Source of the DNA: Flavobacteriia bacterium
GTDB taxonomy: Bacteria; Bacteroidota; Bacteroidia; Flavobacteriales_D; Crocinitomicaceae
Length of the DNA: 15,605 nucleotides
Direction of reading: 5' to 3'
Assembly (NCBI GenBank): GCA_009923965.1
Contig: RFSL01000009.1
Span: 1 to 15,605 of the forward strand
Positions 8,132 to 15,156 of the stretch are shown piece after piece. Every line of letters begins with the position of its first letter. The stretch's first letter is position 1. The position numbers were made by a program, and so were the translations under genes. The notes under the pieces were generated by a model. The model was not told the origin of the DNA. It made no database searches and saw only the letters and a list, made by a program, of their open reading frames with translations.

Positions 8132-8917
8132 ATGAATAAAACAGTAAGCGTTAATCTCTTTATTAGCGTATATAAAAATGTCGCTTTTCTTAAAAAGGTG
8201 CTGGATTCAGTAAAGCAGCAGTATTATAAAAATTTTATTGTTACGATTCTGGAAGACGGTGAATTTGACGATATGCGGGAGTTTATAAACAATGTAAAAT
8301 CTACTTTCCCGATTTTTCATTTTAGCCAAAAAGACCTTGGCTTTAGGAAAAATAAAATATTAAATGCAGGACTTAGAAAAAACACGGCGGAACTTTGTGT
8401 TTTTATCGATGGCGACTGTGTTTTACACCCAAAATTTCTGTATGAATACGTGCGGTATTTTGATGGGGATTCCGTACTATTTGGAAAAAGAACCTACCTC
8501 GATCATAAGACAAGTACTTTGTTGTTAAGCACAAACATAATTGTTCCAAGTAAGTGGACAATGTATAAAAATAAAAGTAAACACGTAGAAGAAAGCTTTT
8601 ATCTTCCTTTTAAGCCCGTATTAATTAAAAAACACCATTATTTAATTGGAAGCAACATGGGGATTCCTTTTTCTACCTTAAAAGCAGTAAATGGCTTTGA
8701 TGAAGACTTTACTTTTGCGGGGTTTGGTGAAGACTGTGATATTGAGTGGAGAATTGCAAATGAAGGGTTTTCATTTTTGAATTTAAAACACCACGCAATA
8801 CAATTTCATTTAGACCATGAAAGGGCCAATCGTGAGGAAGAAACAGCGATTAGTCGGCAAATGTTTGAAAGAAAAAAAAGGGAAGGTTTCTCTTTTTGTA
8901 AAAAAGGTCTGGACTAA
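8132..8917 (+). CDS. Family 2 glycosyltransferase with galactosyltransferase-type C-terminus
   Basis: A 261-residue GT-A fold glycosyltransferase with no membrane segment. The N-terminal part has the nucleotide-sugar site: L-E-D-G at 40-43, L-G-F-R-K-N-K-I-L-N-A-G-L at 69-81, and the metal-binding F-I-D-G-D-C (91-96, DxD = Asp93/Asp95). The C-terminal part has G-S-N-M-G-I-P (173-179) and G-F-G-E-D-C-D-I-E-W-R (197-207), the pattern of Glyco_transf_7C, in which the E-D pair is catalytic or positions the acceptor. It probably adds a sugar to a cell-surface polysaccharide or glycan; donor and acceptor are unknown. It lies 9 bases after fumC, an unusual partner for it, and no other polysaccharide gene is nearby. 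Confidence 0.88.
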   Translation: MNKTVSVNLFISVYKNVAFLKKVLDSVKQQYYKNFIVTILEDGEFDDMREFINNVKSTFPIFHFSQKDLGFRKNKILNAGLRKNTAELCVFIDGDCVLHPKFLYEYVRYFDGDSVLFGKRTYLDHKTSTLLLSTNIIVPSKWTMYKNKSKHVEESFYLPFKPVLIKKHHYLIGSNMGIPFSTLKAVNGFDEDFTFAGFGEDCDIEWRIANEGFSFLNLKHHAIQFHLDHERANREEETAISRQMFERKKREGFSFCKKGLD

Positions 8918-8942
8918 AATAATACTTTGAAAACCTTCTGCT

Positions 8943-8962
8943 GTAAATCAAATTTGATTTAC
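8943..8962. repeat. Perfect 20-base palindrome
   Basis: GTAAATCAAATTTGATTTAC reads the same on both strands. It lies 26 bases after the glycosyltransferase stop and about 208 bases before the next start codon. As RNA it would form an 8-base-pair, AU-rich stem with an AAUU loop, but no T-run follows, so it is a poor terminator. It resembles a binding site for a dimeric regulator; this is inference. Confidence 0.6.
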
Positions 8963-9110
8963 TCTTCCTGTTGAAGATTTAACTGTACAGGGATAAATTG
9001 GTAAAAAAATTATTTCAATAAAATTCCTTAGGTATTAAACTGAAAGAAGCACGGGAAATTTTGTTTTTATGAAAATGAAAGAAAAAGTATGAGAATATAA
9101 ATAAAATTGA

Positions 9111-9118
9111 TATCTTTA
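9111..9118 (+). promoter_or_regulatory. Possible -7 promoter element (TATCTTTA)
   Basis: TATCTTTA matches 7 of 8 positions of the Bacteroidota -7 consensus TAnnTTTG, 53 bases before the ATG of the small cysteine-rich membrane protein. No convincing -33 TTG is seen at the expected distance. If used, transcription would begin near 9125, after the upstream in-frame GTG, which favours the ATG at 9171. Confidence 0.35.
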
Positions 9119-9170
9119 AGTGTGCCAAGAATGGTTTTTGGACGATTTTACTAACCTAAAATTTATTATT

Positions 9171-9491
9171 ATGCTGTGTCCTATGCTTATCGTTGCTTTA
9201 TCTCTTGCATTAATTGTGTTAATGGGAGGTTTGTTTTTATTGGCTTATAGTAAAAAAGAATCTCTTGGAAAGCTGACTTCAATTGCTTCTTATGTTGCAA
9301 TTCTCTTTGGAGCGGGTGCTTTTGTTGGTGGTTTAATTTGTGCTATAATTTGTACTCCGTGCAATAAATCTAAATGTGGTAATGACAGAATGGAATGTTC
9401 CAAAGACAAGAAAGAATGTTTCGAAGTCAAAATGGAACGTTGTGAAAAAGATGTAAAAAATGAAAAGAAAGTTATAATTATTAGAGAGTAA
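9171..9491 (+). CDS. Small two-helix membrane protein with cysteine-rich tail
   Basis: A 106-residue protein that I do not recognise. Residues 2-26 and 39-60 are hydrophobic helices joined by a short S-K-K-E loop. The tail (61-100) is highly charged and carries cysteines at 61, 64, 69, 76, 83 and 91, beginning C-T-P-C; Cys58 lies at the end of helix 2. The spacing could suit metal binding or disulfides, depending on the side of the membrane. The frame is open upstream to a GTG at 9120, but I choose the ATG at 9171: the residues before it are not like a membrane or signal sequence, and the bases before the ATG are A/T-rich, as usual at starts here. It appears to be a single-gene unit with a hairpin 26 bases downstream. 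Confidence 0.68.
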   Translation: MLCPMLIVALSLALIVLMGGLFLLAYSKKESLGKLTSIASYVAILFGAGAFVGGLICAIICTPCNKSKCGNDRMECSKDKKECFEVKMERCEKDVKNEKKVIIIRE

Positions 9492-9517
9492 CTTCTTTTT
9501 TATTTTTAGGAGTGTTG

Positions 9518-9542
9518 TTTTGAATGCCATTTGCATTCAAAA
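9518..9542 (+). terminator. Hairpin, possible terminator of the cysteine-rich membrane protein gene
   Basis: A perfect 10-base-pair stem (TTTTGAATGC / GCATTCAAAA) with a 5-base CATTT loop, 26 bases after the stop codon. Only three T follow, so it is a weak classical terminator. A second dyad, TTTCAT-T-ATGAAA (9543-9555), abuts it. The rest of the gap up to 9705 holds no gene that I can support. Confidence 0.5.
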
Positions 9543-9705
9543 TTTCATTATGAAAGCCTTACAACAGTCTTTAAACTCTTTTACTTACTTGTTTATTCTA
9601 ACCTTTTATAAGCCTTAAAAATGCTTTCGGAACAAAATATAATGGGAAAGGTAGTTTTCAATTCAAAGTGAAAAGTTTCATAAATAATAAATTTTTGCTT
9701 CCTTA

Positions 9706-10767
9706 ATGCCTTGTTTTCTAAAAATATTATTTTTTTGCCCCTTATTTCTTTATAGTCAAAAAAAAGATATCGATTCAGTAATTAAAATTCATGGAGGAAT
9801 GGACTGCTATATTGGCGCCCAATTAAATGATTTCAATCAAAAGCAAGTTCCACTATTTGTTTCTCATAATCAATTGGGGAGTGGAATCATTAATTTGGCT
9901 TTACTTGAACTAAGTTACACCCCAACTAAAAATTTGCGTGTCCAACTTAGTCCTGGTTTTGGTTCCTACATGAATGCCAATTATGCCTCAGAAAATAAAA
10001 ATTTGCGTTGGATTTATGAAGGATATATGGGAATAAAAACATCCAAAAAAGGAACTGATTGGATTGATATTGGCGTTTTTTCTTCACCTTACACCTATGA
10101 ATTTGCAAAAAGTTGGGACCAAGCAGTTTTCTCGCGAAGCATGGGAGTTGAATATGTTCCATATTATCTATTGGGTTTGCGTTACAAGAGAAAAATTAAC
10201 ACGAACTTAAGTTTAACAACCTTTCTTCTAAATGGTTGGCAACATCTTGAAATTCAGAAAAAAATACCCTCTTTAGGAACGCAACTCGAATATACAAAAA
10301 AGAAGAATTATATTAACTGGACAAGCTATCTGGGAAATGAAAAGAATGTGGTCCAGCCTAATTTTGGGTATCGCTTTTTTACAGAAATGAGTTGGATTTA
10401 TACAACAAATAAATTCAAACTCTTCACTTGTGGATACACTGGAATGCAACTTATTTCAGGACAAGCAAAATTTTGGGGGCAAATGCACTTTGCTGGAGAA
10501 TTTCAATTGATAAAAAAACTATTAGTAAATGCTAGAGTTGAACAATTTTTGGACCCGAATAATATTCAAATTAGACAGGGCTCCAATCATGATTTTAATT
10601 GTAGTGGCTTAAGTTTGGGGCTTCATGCAAAAGTAACTGATTTCTTATCTTTAAGACTTGAATCACGATTGCTTTTAGATAATTCTAAAACAGGAGGTTT
10701 TATAAAAGATGGGCAACAAACACGATTATTGCCCCTTGGATTTATTGCTGTGCAACTAAAGTTTTAA
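9706..10767 (+). CDS. Outer membrane porin-like beta-barrel (bbp2/OmpL-like), copy 1
   Basis: A 353-residue outer membrane protein. Residues 1-18 are a signal peptide (hydrophobic core, ending L-Y-S-Q). The rest is alternating, aromatic-rich beta strand and ends in L-K-F, the terminal Phe expected for barrel insertion. The layout matches the Bacteroidota 'outer membrane beta-barrel porin 2' group: V-S-H-N-Q (52-56), A-N-Y-A (91-94), R-W-I-Y-E-G-Y-M-G-I (101-110), D-I-G-V-F-S-S-P-Y (121-129), V-F-S-R-S (141-145) and the strand L-L-N-G-W-Q (174-179). These are passive channels for small solutes; specificity is unknown. It is a paralog of the convergent gene at 10764-11912 and the stop codons overlap. 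No clear promoter was found upstream. Confidence 0.82.
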   Translation: MPCFLKILFFCPLFLYSQKKDIDSVIKIHGGMDCYIGAQLNDFNQKQVPLFVSHNQLGSGIINLALLELSYTPTKNLRVQLSPGFGSYMNANYASENKNLRWIYEGYMGIKTSKKGTDWIDIGVFSSPYTYEFAKSWDQAVFSRSMGVEYVPYYLLGLRYKRKINTNLSLTTFLLNGWQHLEIQKKIPSLGTQLEYTKKKNYINWTSYLGNEKNVVQPNFGYRFFTEMSWIYTTNKFKLFTCGYTGMQLISGQAKFWGQMHFAGEFQLIKKLLVNARVEQFLDPNNIQIRQGSNHDFNCSGLSLGLHAKVTDFLSLRLESRLLLDNSKTGGFIKDGQQTRLLPLGFIAVQLKF

Positions 10768-11912
10768 CTGAACAACCGCAATTTTTTTACTTGAATATCA
10801 AATTGACCTGAAAGCATAAATAATAAATCATCGTGCTTTTTCGAGGCATCTTTATAAGGGTAAATTGCATCTTTTGAATATGCATATCTACATTCAAAAC
10901 GCAATACGGAATTTTCGTTTACGTGATAATCGATTCCTAGAGAGCTCCCTATGAATTGAAATCCCTGTAAGGTCTTGGTCATTACTTCTGGAATAATTTG
11001 GTGAGGGTCATAAAAGCTTTCTATACGCGTGGCGAAAGTCCACGTATCATTCAATTTATGGCGATAATATACTGATCCTGAAGTCCACAAATTAAATGTT
11101 TGAACTGCAACAGAATCTCTCTGACAACCAATATCCCAAAGAAAAGCAACACTATTTTTTTCTGATAATTTAAATTGTGTGAAGAAATTACTGTAATAGC
11201 GTCTCAAATTAAGACTCTCAATCTTGGATTCATTGGTTGTCATAGTTCCCCAATTTACTACCCGTTTTTCGGTTTCATATCTAACCAAGGTGCCAATGGT
11301 TTTATTGTGATTTGTTTCACGTAATGTCTGCCAGCCATTAGCAACCTGAAACTTGAAGCGCCAATTATTGTGTTTGTAATTCAATCTCGCTCCCATATCA
11401 AAATCCGGAGCAAAATCCGTCATGACGGCTCTAGAAAGAAACCAGTTGTCTTTATTAATAAATCCTTCATAGCCATAATAGGCGGGCATAATTCCAAATT
11501 CGAGACCAAGGTTTTTGGTGATTTCAAGTTCGGAACTCAATTCGCGGATTCTCTTTAATAACATTGGTTCATTTTCATACATTTTGTCTACAATACCGCC
11601 ATGATTAATCGCAAAGGTTGACCTAAATCGATCTGTATGAAATGAGCCCTCAATAAATGCATACCCAATATCAAATTGATTAACATGCAATGGGTTGGAA
11701 CCAAAAGGTCTTTCATTATCATTTTCCCGGTTTAAATCAAAAGCATAATTAACATCCGAATAAAAACGTATGTTTAAATACTTGTTTTTTTTGTTTAAAG
11801 AATCTTTATTTGAAAAAAAACGTGTGGAATCAGTGTCATTTGCTACTACTAATTCAATAAAAAAGATTACAAGGAAATAAGTCAATAGTTGACTTTTACT
11901 AAAAAAATTCAT
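10764..11912 (-). CDS. Outer membrane porin-like beta-barrel (bbp2/OmpL-like), copy 2
   Basis: A 382-residue outer membrane protein with a signal peptide (about residues 1-24, ending V-V-A). It follows the same strand order as the convergent copy: H-V-N-Q-F (76-80), F-A-I-N-H-G-G (100-106), L-E-F-G-I-M-P-A (137-144), K-D-N-W-F-L-S-R-A (154-162), F-D-M-G-A-R-L (171-177) and V-A-N-G-W-Q (190-195), then Y-D-P-H-Q-I near the end. This version is closer to the common family pattern (K-D-N-W...L-S-R). It differs in having a longer N-terminal linker and ending L-R-L-F-S rather than in a terminal Phe. It lies 46 bases downstream of the small secreted-protein gene on the same strand, so they are probably one operon. 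Function: outer membrane channel, substrate unknown. Confidence 0.82.
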   Translation of the reverse strand: MNFFSKSQLLTYFLVIFFIELVVANDTDSTRFFSNKDSLNKKNKYLNIRFYSDVNYAFDLNRENDNERPFGSNPLHVNQFDIGYAFIEGSFHTDRFRSTFAINHGGIVDKMYENEPMLLKRIRELSSELEITKNLGLEFGIMPAYYGYEGFINKDNWFLSRAVMTDFAPDFDMGARLNYKHNNWRFKFQVANGWQTLRETNHNKTIGTLVRYETEKRVVNWGTMTTNESKIESLNLRRYYSNFFTQFKLSEKNSVAFLWDIGCQRDSVAVQTFNLWTSGSVYYRHKLNDTWTFATRIESFYDPHQIIPEVMTKTLQGFQFIGSSLGIDYHVNENSVLRFECRYAYSKDAIYPYKDASKKHDDLLFMLSGQFDIQVKKLRLFS

Positions 11913-11958
11913 TTTCTAAAATTTATGTTAATACGCTAAAACGGTTGTTAGAGCCTAT

Positions 11959-12312
11959 CTAAATTCTGAAAACACAGTAGTGGAGATATCTTTTAGATTG
12001 AATTCTCCTTAAAAAAATGGGGGTAATTTTTTGTTGTAGCTTAAAATCTTTTTTAAAGAAATTAATTGTAAAGGCTGTATCAAAGAAATAATTTGTGGAA
12101 ATTTTAAACTCTGTACCACGAAAAACTTGAAAACTAAACAAGCACCTTTCTATATCTTCTTTTATTGGGCTTGTGTCCGAAAATTTTACGTCCGCTTTTG
12201 CGAGATTTAAATCCCTTTTTTGAGTTAATTTAATTTCATTATGAGCATAAATCTGACTTATACTTATAAAAAGTATAAAAGAAATGAACACGATTTTTGA
12301 AATCTTTTTCAT
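11959..12312 (-). CDS. Small secreted protein of unknown function
   Basis: A 117-residue protein that I do not recognise. Residues 1-23 are a clear signal peptide (M-K-K-I-S-K, hydrophobic core, ending I-Y-A), so the mature protein of about 94 residues should be periplasmic or outer-membrane associated. The frame is open five codons further to a TTG, but the ATG at 12312 is the better start because it begins the signal peptide and follows a strong promoter element (12325-12332) by 12 bases. The last 25 residues are basic and unlike the rest. A one-base change in the run of seven T would switch to a frame ending sooner, so the C-terminus is less certain. It precedes the porin gene by 46 bases and may be expressed with it. 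Confidence 0.62.
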   Translation of the reverse strand: MKKISKIVFISFILFISISQIYAHNEIKLTQKRDLNLAKADVKFSDTSPIKEDIERCLFSFQVFRGTEFKISTNYFFDTAFTINFFKKDFKLQQKITPIFLRRIQSKRYLHYCVFRI

Positions 12313-12324
12313 TTTAAAAAAGTG

Positions 12325-12332
12325 CAAATATA
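12325..12332 (-). promoter_or_regulatory. -7 promoter element (TATATTTG) for the small secreted protein/porin unit
   Basis: On the minus strand TATATTTG is a perfect match to the Bacteroidota -7 consensus TAnnTTTG and is followed by CA, a common setting for this element. A TTTC lies 21 bases upstream, one base from the -33 TTTG. The ATG follows after 12 bases, so the leader would be very short. Confidence 0.6.
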
Positions 12333-12399
12333 CTGTTTTTATTTAGTGTGCTTGAAATAATGTCCGATATTTATTCGAAATAAAAAAAGTTTTTTTAAA

Positions 12400-12449
12400 A
12401 AGGCTGTTCTATCAAAAAATAAGGGTTAATCATTTTTAAAAACAGCCTT
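12400..12449. repeat. Inverted repeat with terminator-like arms between divergent genes
   Basis: AAGGCTGTT (12400-12408) and AACAGCCTT (12441-12449) form a perfect 9-base-pair stem around a 32-base loop. Within the loop AAAAAT and ATTTTT can form an inner 6-base-pair stem. Read leftward the outer stem is followed by TTT and then an A-run, so the better terminator direction is minus. No gene that would need a terminator here is visible. Confidence 0.6.
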
Positions 12450-12487
12450 AACTAAAGTTGTGTTCTAAGAAACTCCTAAATAATCCC

Positions 12488-12495
12488 TATTTTTG
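12488..12495 (+). promoter_or_regulatory. icd: Possible -7 promoter element (TATTTTTG) for icd
   Basis: TATTTTTG is a perfect TAnnTTTG match 19 bases before the isocitrate dehydrogenase ATG, which would give a leader of only about 15 bases. The nearest TTG upstream (12458-12460) is 27 bases away, longer than usual; a TTC at 12463-12465 is at a better distance. Confidence 0.45.
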
Positions 12496-12514
12496 TTGCT
12501 AAAATAAAACCCCC

Positions 12515-13744
12515 ATGTTAAAAATTAAAGTTGCGAATCCTGTTGTAGAATTAGATGGAGATGAAATGACCCGTATCATTTGGAAGTTTATCAAAGAAAA
12601 GTTGATTCTCCCCTATTTAGATTTAGATATTCGCTATTATGATTTAGGTATTGAAAAAAGAGATGAAACAAGCGATCAAATTACAATAGATGCTGCAGAA
12701 GCAATAAAAAAACACAAGGTTGGAATTAAATGCGCAACCATAACGCCTGATGAAGATCGCGTGAGAGAATTCCAATTAAAATCTATGTGGAAATCCCCAA
12801 ATGGAACAATTCGGAATATTTTAGATGGCACCGTTTTTCGCGAGCCAATTGTTATGAAAAATGTGCCGCGATTAGTGACAAACTGGACGGCGCCCATTAT
12901 TGTTGGTCGACATGCATTTGGAGATCAATACCGCGCTACAGATGCCGTATTTAAAGGGAAAGGGAAATTAACGATGACTTTCACTCCAGAAAATGGGGGC
13001 GAAATTCAATCCTTTGATGTCTACAATTTTCAAGGCGATGGTGTTGGCATGGCGATGTATAACACAGATGAATCTATTAGAGGGTTTGCGTATAGCTGCT
13101 TTAACATGGCGCTTACAAAAAAATGGCCGCTTTATCTTTCTACAAAAAATACAATCTTGAAAAAATACGATGGTCGTTTTAAAGATATTTTTGAAGAAAT
13201 ATACCAAGCAGAATTTAAAGATAAATATGAGTCGCTCGGAATTGTATATGAACACCGCCTAATAGACGACATGGTGGCTTCAGCCTTAAAGTGGAACGGA
13301 AACTTTGTTTGGGCTTGTAAAAATTACGATGGAGATGTTCAATCGGATACAGTTGCCCAAGGTTTTGGTTCGCTAGGTTTAATGACATCCGTTTTAATTA
13401 CACCCGATGGAGAAATAATGGAAGCGGAAGCTGCGCATGGAACAGTAACGCGCCATTTCCGTGATCACCAAGCCGGAAAGAAAACTTCTACAAATCCTAT
13501 TGCATCTATTTATGCTTGGACAAGAGGTTTAGCCTTTCGAGGAAAATTAGATGGTAATCAACAATTAATTGATTTTTGCTTGGGTTTAGAAAAGGTGTGT
13601 GTTGAAACAGTAGAATCTGGAATAATGACAAAAGACCTAGCGGTTTGTATTCATGGCAACAAGGTAAATCATGGAGAGCATTATGTTTATACGGAAGAGT
13701 TTTTAGATGCGCTAGATGCGGGTTTAAAATCAAAAATGAATTAA
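12515..13744 (+). CDS. icd: NADP-dependent isocitrate dehydrogenase, eukaryotic-type dimer
   Basis: A 409-residue cytoplasmic enzyme that oxidatively decarboxylates isocitrate to 2-oxoglutarate, making NADPH. It belongs to the homodimeric branch that includes human IDH1 rather than the E. coli Icd branch. The N-terminus aligns with human IDH1 without gaps (G-D-E-M-T-R at 15-20), and T-I-T-P-D-E (75-80), K-S-P-N-G-T-I-R-N-I-L (93-103) and I-I-V-G-R-H-A-F-G-D-Q-Y-R-A-T-D (128-143) are nearly identical. Arg132 falls at the same number as the human IDH1 substrate-binding arginine. K-N-Y-D-G-D-V-Q-S-D supplies metal-binding aspartates and H-G-T-V-T-R-H the NADP site. All key residues are present. 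The DUF4403 lipoprotein gene begins 7 bases downstream, so the two are likely one transcript. Confidence 0.96.
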   Translation: MLKIKVANPVVELDGDEMTRIIWKFIKEKLILPYLDLDIRYYDLGIEKRDETSDQITIDAAEAIKKHKVGIKCATITPDEDRVREFQLKSMWKSPNGTIRNILDGTVFREPIVMKNVPRLVTNWTAPIIVGRHAFGDQYRATDAVFKGKGKLTMTFTPENGGEIQSFDVYNFQGDGVGMAMYNTDESIRGFAYSCFNMALTKKWPLYLSTKNTILKKYDGRFKDIFEEIYQAEFKDKYESLGIVYEHRLIDDMVASALKWNGNFVWACKNYDGDVQSDTVAQGFGSLGLMTSVLITPDGEIMEAEAAHGTVTRHFRDHQAGKKTSTNPIASIYAWTRGLAFRGKLDGNQQLIDFCLGLEKVCVETVESGIMTKDLAVCIHGNKVNHGEHYVYTEEFLDALDAGLKSKMN

Positions 13745-13751
13745 ATTTTAA

Positions 13752-15140
13752 ATGAGGCTTGTTTTTATCCTGTTTATTGCGCTAAACTTGGTTTCTTGTA
13801 AAACAATTAGCGTGCTTGCGCCGGTTCATTCAACAATTACTCCGCCACCCATTAAACAAGCAGTGTCTTCTTTAAATATTCCTATTGAAATCGAAATGAA
13901 AAGTTATTTAAAAATGACAGAAGAGGCGCTGCCAAAAAAATTTATAGATAGTATCTACCAATGTGAGGGTGTAAGCCTTTCATATGTTTTTATTAGGGAG
14001 CCTATTGATTTTAAGTTTAAAAATTCTAGTATCGATTATGAAGTAGATGGAAAATTTGAATTAAAATTAAATTATTGCCCCAAGTGCCACGAACTTTGGG
14101 ATAAAAATGGTAGTTGCACTATTCCAAGGGTTTATGTAAGTTGTGGTAGTGGAAACGAAGCTATGCGACGCGTTAAGGTTGCCTACACAACAAACATCTC
14201 CCTCGGAGAAAATTATAAGTTTAAGTCAACAACAGAATTAAAAAAATTCAACATCCTAGACCCCTGCAAGATCACCCTCTTCAAATACGACGCAACACCA
14301 GAAGTAGAAAAACAGGTTACAAAACAATTAGTTGCCCTTGAAGACTATATTGATAAACAGATTGAGGCGCTTGATGTAAAAAGCTCCTTGAAAGATGTTT
14401 GGACCGAACTACAAAAAGGTCTGCCTATTTCAACGTATGGGTTTTTATACATTCAACCAAAATCAATAGGAATGAGTGAGTTAGAATTTAAAAACAATAA
14501 GGTTTTTTTAGACCTACACTTAGCTGCTTACCCCTTTGTTTCTACTGAAGAGCAAAAAGAGAAAATTAGTGCATTGCCCCCATTGGAAAAAGCTGGTGGA
14601 AAAAGTGGATTTAATTTAAACCTAGATATTCACGCCTCTTATGATTCACTTTCTGCTTTTGTAGGGAAGGAATTTGTGGGGGAAGAGTTTGATTTTAAAG
14701 GAAAGAAAATATTTGTAACAGGAATCAAAATCAGTGGTGCGCAAGATCAAAAACTCGTTTTTAAAATGGACTTTGATGGTGTAAAAAAGGGAACGGTTTA
14801 CTTAACTGGAACCCCAACATTAGATACAATCATGCAAAAGATTAGTATGAAAGAGTTGGATTTTGACATACAAACAAAAAGCGTGCTGCTCAAAACAGCC
14901 AAATGGATGTTTAATAAAAGGATTTTAGATGAGTTAGAAAAGAACACTGTGTTTGAATTAAAAGATCTACTCAATGAATCTAAAACAAACATTGTCTCAG
15001 CAATTAATACAGAAATCACAAAAGGCGTAAAAATGAGTGGTGCAGTAAATAAAATAAGCATTAAGGAACTCTATTTGGACAAAGGAAACCTGCTTTTACG
15101 CTCAGAGGTTAAGGGAATATTAAAGATAAAAATAGACTAA
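13752..15140 (+). CDS. DUF4403 family lipoprotein
   Basis: A 462-residue lipoprotein of unknown function. The N-terminus is a short lipoprotein signal peptide ending L-V-S-C, so Cys16 should be lipidated. Length and layout fit the DUF4403 family (usually about 450-520 residues), including the I-N-I/I-P-I-E-I strand start (43-47) and the later Y-G-F-L-Y-I-Q-P-K-S. A cluster of cysteines, C-P-K-C (109-112), Cys122 and Cys131, followed by a D-P-C at about 171-173, may form disulfides in the envelope. The family is common in Bacteroidota and its role has not been shown. It starts 7 bases after icd. The convergent rpiB gene ends 16 bases beyond its stop codon. Confidence 0.85.
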   Translation: MRLVFILFIALNLVSCKTISVLAPVHSTITPPPIKQAVSSLNIPIEIEMKSYLKMTEEALPKKFIDSIYQCEGVSLSYVFIREPIDFKFKNSSIDYEVDGKFELKLNYCPKCHELWDKNGSCTIPRVYVSCGSGNEAMRRVKVAYTTNISLGENYKFKSTTELKKFNILDPCKITLFKYDATPEVEKQVTKQLVALEDYIDKQIEALDVKSSLKDVWTELQKGLPISTYGFLYIQPKSIGMSELEFKNNKVFLDLHLAAYPFVSTEEQKEKISALPPLEKAGGKSGFNLNLDIHASYDSLSAFVGKEFVGEEFDFKGKKIFVTGIKISGAQDQKLVFKMDFDGVKKGTVYLTGTPTLDTIMQKISMKELDFDIQTKSVLLKTAKWMFNKRILDELEKNTVFELKDLLNESKTNIVSAINTEITKGVKMSGAVNKISIKELYLDKGNLLLRSEVKGILKIKID

Positions 15141-15156
15141 CAAAGGTCTTGTAACC

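Noticed and set aside
9120..9170. GTG start giving a 17-residue N-terminal extension of the cysteine-rich membrane protein
   Set aside because: It lies almost on the probable transcription start and the extension does not look like a membrane or export sequence; the ATG at 9171 is better.
9333..9536. 67-residue minus-strand frame rich in Phe
   Set aside because: It is antisense to the cysteine-rich protein gene; the Phe-rich composition is the reverse reading of its Lys/Glu codons.
9550..9618. 22-codon open frame MKALQQ... between the hairpin and the porin gene
   Set aside because: Very short, no ribosome-binding or promoter signal, no second line of evidence.
11959..12020. Possible frameshift near the C-terminus of the small secreted protein, at a run of seven T
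   Set aside because: The alternative frame ends in a plausible short tail, but without homologs there is no way to tell; kept as a caution only.
12313..12327. TTG start adding five residues to the small secreted protein
   Set aside because: It would put charged and aromatic residues before a standard signal peptide and lies inside the promoter element; the ATG at 12312 is preferred.
6734..13744. fumC and icd as a TCA-cycle cluster
   Set aside because: They are 4.4 kb apart with unrelated, oppositely oriented genes between them, so no operon or functional cluster is supported.
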